Shown piece by piece: positions 55,405 to 57,259 of a DNA stretch of 57,259 nt (positions are counted from its first letter, which is position 1; the number at the start of each line of letters is the position of its first letter). The position numbers and the translations under genes were made by a program. A model generated the notes under the pieces. It searched no databases. It was not told the origin of the DNA and worked only from the letters and a program-made list of their open reading frames with translations. Source of the stretch: an uncultured Granulosicoccaceae bacterium (GTDB taxonomy: Bacteria; Pseudomonadota; Gammaproteobacteria; Granulosicoccales; Granulosicoccaceae); contig CALHNS010000074.1 of NCBI GenBank assembly GCA_938035125.1, positions 1 through 57,259 on the forward strand. The letters run 5' to 3'.

Positions 55405-55902
55405 ATGACCGGGATCGACATAATCATCGTATTGGCGCTTGTTGTGTCAGCCGTAATTAGCTTCATACGAGGCTTCTACCGAGAATTCATCAGCTTAATG
55501 GTTTGGGTTCTTGCTGTGTTTCTAACGCTTGCATTCAGTTCAAACTTTGCCAGCCTATTGCCTGAAACTATTGAGTCTCCTCAAGCGCGATTAGGCATCA
55601 GTGCCTGCATTTTGTTTTTTGGCACTCTTCTGGTGGGCAGCCTGGCCACGTGGCTTACCATGGAAGTGTTAGCCAGCCGGCGGGCCGGTAAATTTGATCG
55701 CATCGCAGGCATTGTTTTTGGCTTGGCTCGTGGCCTTGTAATCGTTACAGGATTGGTGCTCTTAGCCAATTTAACCCCGTCAATAAAGCAGGATTCTTGG
55801 TGGCAGGAGTCTGCCATCTTGCCCGGAGTGCAGCAGTTGGCCAAATCGGTCCATAAAAAAATGCCCGATGATCTTGCCACGCATTTTTCTTTTTCATCTT
55901 GA
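55405..55902 (+). CDS. cvpA: CvpA family membrane protein
   Basis: 165 residues with four predicted TM helices (about 5-20, 28-45, 62-85, 100-125) and the conserved start DIIIVLALVVSAVISFIRGFYREF. CvpA was named for colicin V production; in several bacteria it supports envelope integrity. It is 46 bp after dedD and 53 bp before purF, the classic cvpA-purF pair. Confidence 0.94.
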   Translation: MTGIDIIIVLALVVSAVISFIRGFYREFISLMVWVLAVFLTLAFSSNFASLLPETIESPQARLGISACILFFGTLLVGSLATWLTMEVLASRRAGKFDRIAGIVFGLARGLVIVTGLVLLANLTPSIKQDSWWQESAILPGVQQLAKSVHKKMPDDLATHFSFSS

Positions 55903-55955
55903 ACACTTTTTTTCGCCCGGTACTATTCCGAATCATGGCGAAAGGTCTTTAACCT

Positions 55956-57259
55956 ATGTGCGGTATTATCGGTATAGCGGGTTGCAGCGCTGTTAATCAT
56001 TCCTTGTATGACGCTTTAACGTTGTTACAACATCGCGGTCAAGATGCAGCAGGGATTGCAACGTGTCATGAAAATCAACTGGTGCTTCGAAAAGGGCCGG
56101 GGTTGGTGCGAGATGTATTTCGTGACGACGATATGCTGCGTTTAGAAGGCAATATGGGTATCGGCCATTGTCGTTACCCCACAGCCGGTACATCGGCTGC
56201 CGCTGAATCTCAACCGTTTTATGTTAATAGCCCATTTGGAATTGTGATGGGGCATAACGGTAACTTAACGAACACCGATGCGTTAAAACAAGAATTGTTT
56301 GAATCAGACCTTCGCCACATCAATACCCGTTCTGACTCTGAAGTGTTATTAAATGTATTTGCGCATGAGCTTCAAGCCTTAAAGCCTGCCACGCAAGTTA
56401 CTCCTAAGGAAATTTTTAAAACAGTGGAAGCGGTACATCGCCGCTGTAAAGGAGCTTATGCCGTAATAGGTTTGCTGGTTGGGCGTGGTGTGTTTGCCTT
56501 TCGTGATCCCTTGGGCATTCGCCCAATGGTGCTTGGTAAGCGGGACACCGAACAAGGTGTTGAATACGCTGTGGCCTCAGAAAGTGTTGCATTGCAAGGT
56601 ATCGATTTCACTTTAGTACGCGATGTTGCGCCCGGTGAAGCCATATACATTGATGACAAAGGCCAACTGCATGCTCAACAGTGCGCTGATTCCCCGCAGC
56701 TGGTTCCGTGTATTTTTGAGTACGTTTACTTAGCTCGTCCTGATAGCATCATCGATAACGTCTCTGTTTACAAAGCTCGCTTACGAATGGGCGAAACATT
56801 GGCGAAAAAAATAAAAACTGAATGGCCTGATAACGATATCGACGTGGTTATTCCTATTCCCGATACGTCCAGAACGTCTGCGTTAGAGGTGGCGTTTCAC
56901 TTAGGTGTTAAGTACCGCGAGGGGTTTATAAAGAATCGCTATATCGGTCGCACGTTTATTATGCCAGGGCAAACCCAGCGTAAAAAATCGGTGCGACAAA
57001 AGCTCAGCCCGGTGGATTTAGAATTTCAAGGGAAAAATGTTTTACTGATTGATGATTCGATTGTGCGCGGAACCACGTCTGGGCAAATTGTTGAGATGGC
57101 CCGTGATGCGGGTGCCAAAAAAGTGTACTTAGCGTCGGCAGCACCTCCGGTTCGATACCCTAATGTGTACGGCATTGACATGCCAGCGGCTACCGAACTC
57201 ATTGCTCACAATCGAAGCGTTGAGCAAATTGCTGAATTGATTGGCGCTGATGATTTAAT
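55956..57259 (+). CDS. purF: Amidophosphoribosyltransferase (3' end outside window)
   Basis: 434 codons are visible and the frame remains open at the window edge; E. coli PurF has 505 residues. Cys2 directly after Met is the glutaminase nucleophile (MCGIIGIAG), so there is no propeptide. [20 protein letters not shown], the NHG-type loop GHNGNLTN, and the PRPP-binding [14 protein letters not shown] complete the identification. It catalyses the first step of purine synthesis. Confidence 0.97.
   Translation, partial: MCGIIGIAGCSAVNHSLYDALTLLQHRGQDAAGIATCHENQLVLRKGPGLVRDVFRDDDMLRLEGNMGIGHCRYPTAGTSAAAESQPFYVNSPFGIVMGHNGNLTNTDALKQELFESDLRHINTRSDSEVLLNVFAHELQALKPATQVTPKEIFKTVEAVHRRCKGAYAVIGLLVGRGVFAFRDPLGIRPMVLGKRDTEQGVEYAVASESVALQGIDFTLVRDVAPGEAIYIDDKGQLHAQQCADSPQLVPCIFEYVYLARPDSIIDNVSVYKARLRMGETLAKKIKTEWPDNDIDVVIPIPDTSRTSALEVAFHLGVKYREGFIKNRYIGRTFIMPGQTQRKKSVRQKLSPVDLEFQGKNVLLIDDSIVRGTTSGQIVEMARDAGAKKVYLASAAPPVRYPNVYGIDMPAATELIAHNRSVEQIAELIGADDL

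Noticed and set aside
1..57259. CRISPR arrays, tRNA or rRNA genes, insertion sequences, anti-phage systems
   Set aside because: None recognised: no regularly spaced repeats, no tRNA cloverleaf-like stretches in the intergenic gaps, no transposase or restriction/toxin domains in the readable genes.

Overview
The window looks like a chromosomal segment of a free-living, probably marine, gammaproteobacterium. Evidence: the rpfE-like/recJ/prfB/lysS block, the fimV-truA-trpF-accD-folC-SPOR-cvpA-purF order familiar from Pseudomonas and relatives, a RelA of the monofunctional type, FimV, moderate G+C, and a polysaccharide locus that carries a sulfotransferase. I cannot name the genus. There are no rRNA or tRNA genes, CRISPR arrays, transposases or phage genes that I can see. 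Both window edges cut genes: a GGDEF/EAL protein on the left and purF on the right.

Layout. 1-4000: a truncated PAS-GGDEF-EAL protein and a convergent VTT-domain/flavin disulfide oxidoreductase fusion. 4071-9508: rpfE-like phosphatase-fold protein, recJ, prfB (with its programmed +1 frameshift) and lysS. 9505-18078: an orphan exported protein, a hotdog thioesterase, a two-gene ABC exporter, an alpha/beta hydrolase-OsmC fusion, and the divergent tesA / ybbA-ybbP-like group. 18110-21820: relA, aroC and a DUF3127 protein ending in an SSB-like acidic tail. 22001-26087: two small BON-domain secreted proteins, a VIT/vWA surface protein and a 2-oxoglutarate oxygenase.

26233-40373 is the most distinctive part: an exopolysaccharide (EPS) locus in two divergent arms. 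The minus arm runs STAS protein, OmpA-Wza fusion lipoprotein, Wzz-like PCP protein, Wzy/ligase-like protein. The plus arm runs Wzx flippase, GT2, sulfotransferase, a sugar-transferase-like/TagA/sugar-transferase fusion, and a degenerate nucleotidyltransferase/beta-helix/sugar-transferase protein. Converging on the far end is a three-gene operon: H-NOX nitric-oxide sensor, RsbU/SpoIIE-type phosphatase with coiled coil, RsbW-type serine kinase. The kinase and phosphatase at one end and their expected STAS substrate at the other bracket the EPS genes. I infer a nitric-oxide-controlled partner switch for polysaccharide production, comparable in logic to SypE/SypA of Vibrio fischeri but with H-NOX as the input.

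A third BON paralogue follows at 40612-40860. All three BON genes share a conserved upstream block and a GGGCCGC-type terminator, so they look like a small dispersed regulon. 41086-47265: SMP-30-like lactonase and LysR regulator divergent from leuCDB, then asd. 47365-57259: fimV, truA, trpF, accD, folC, a SPOR protein, cvpA and the start of purF.
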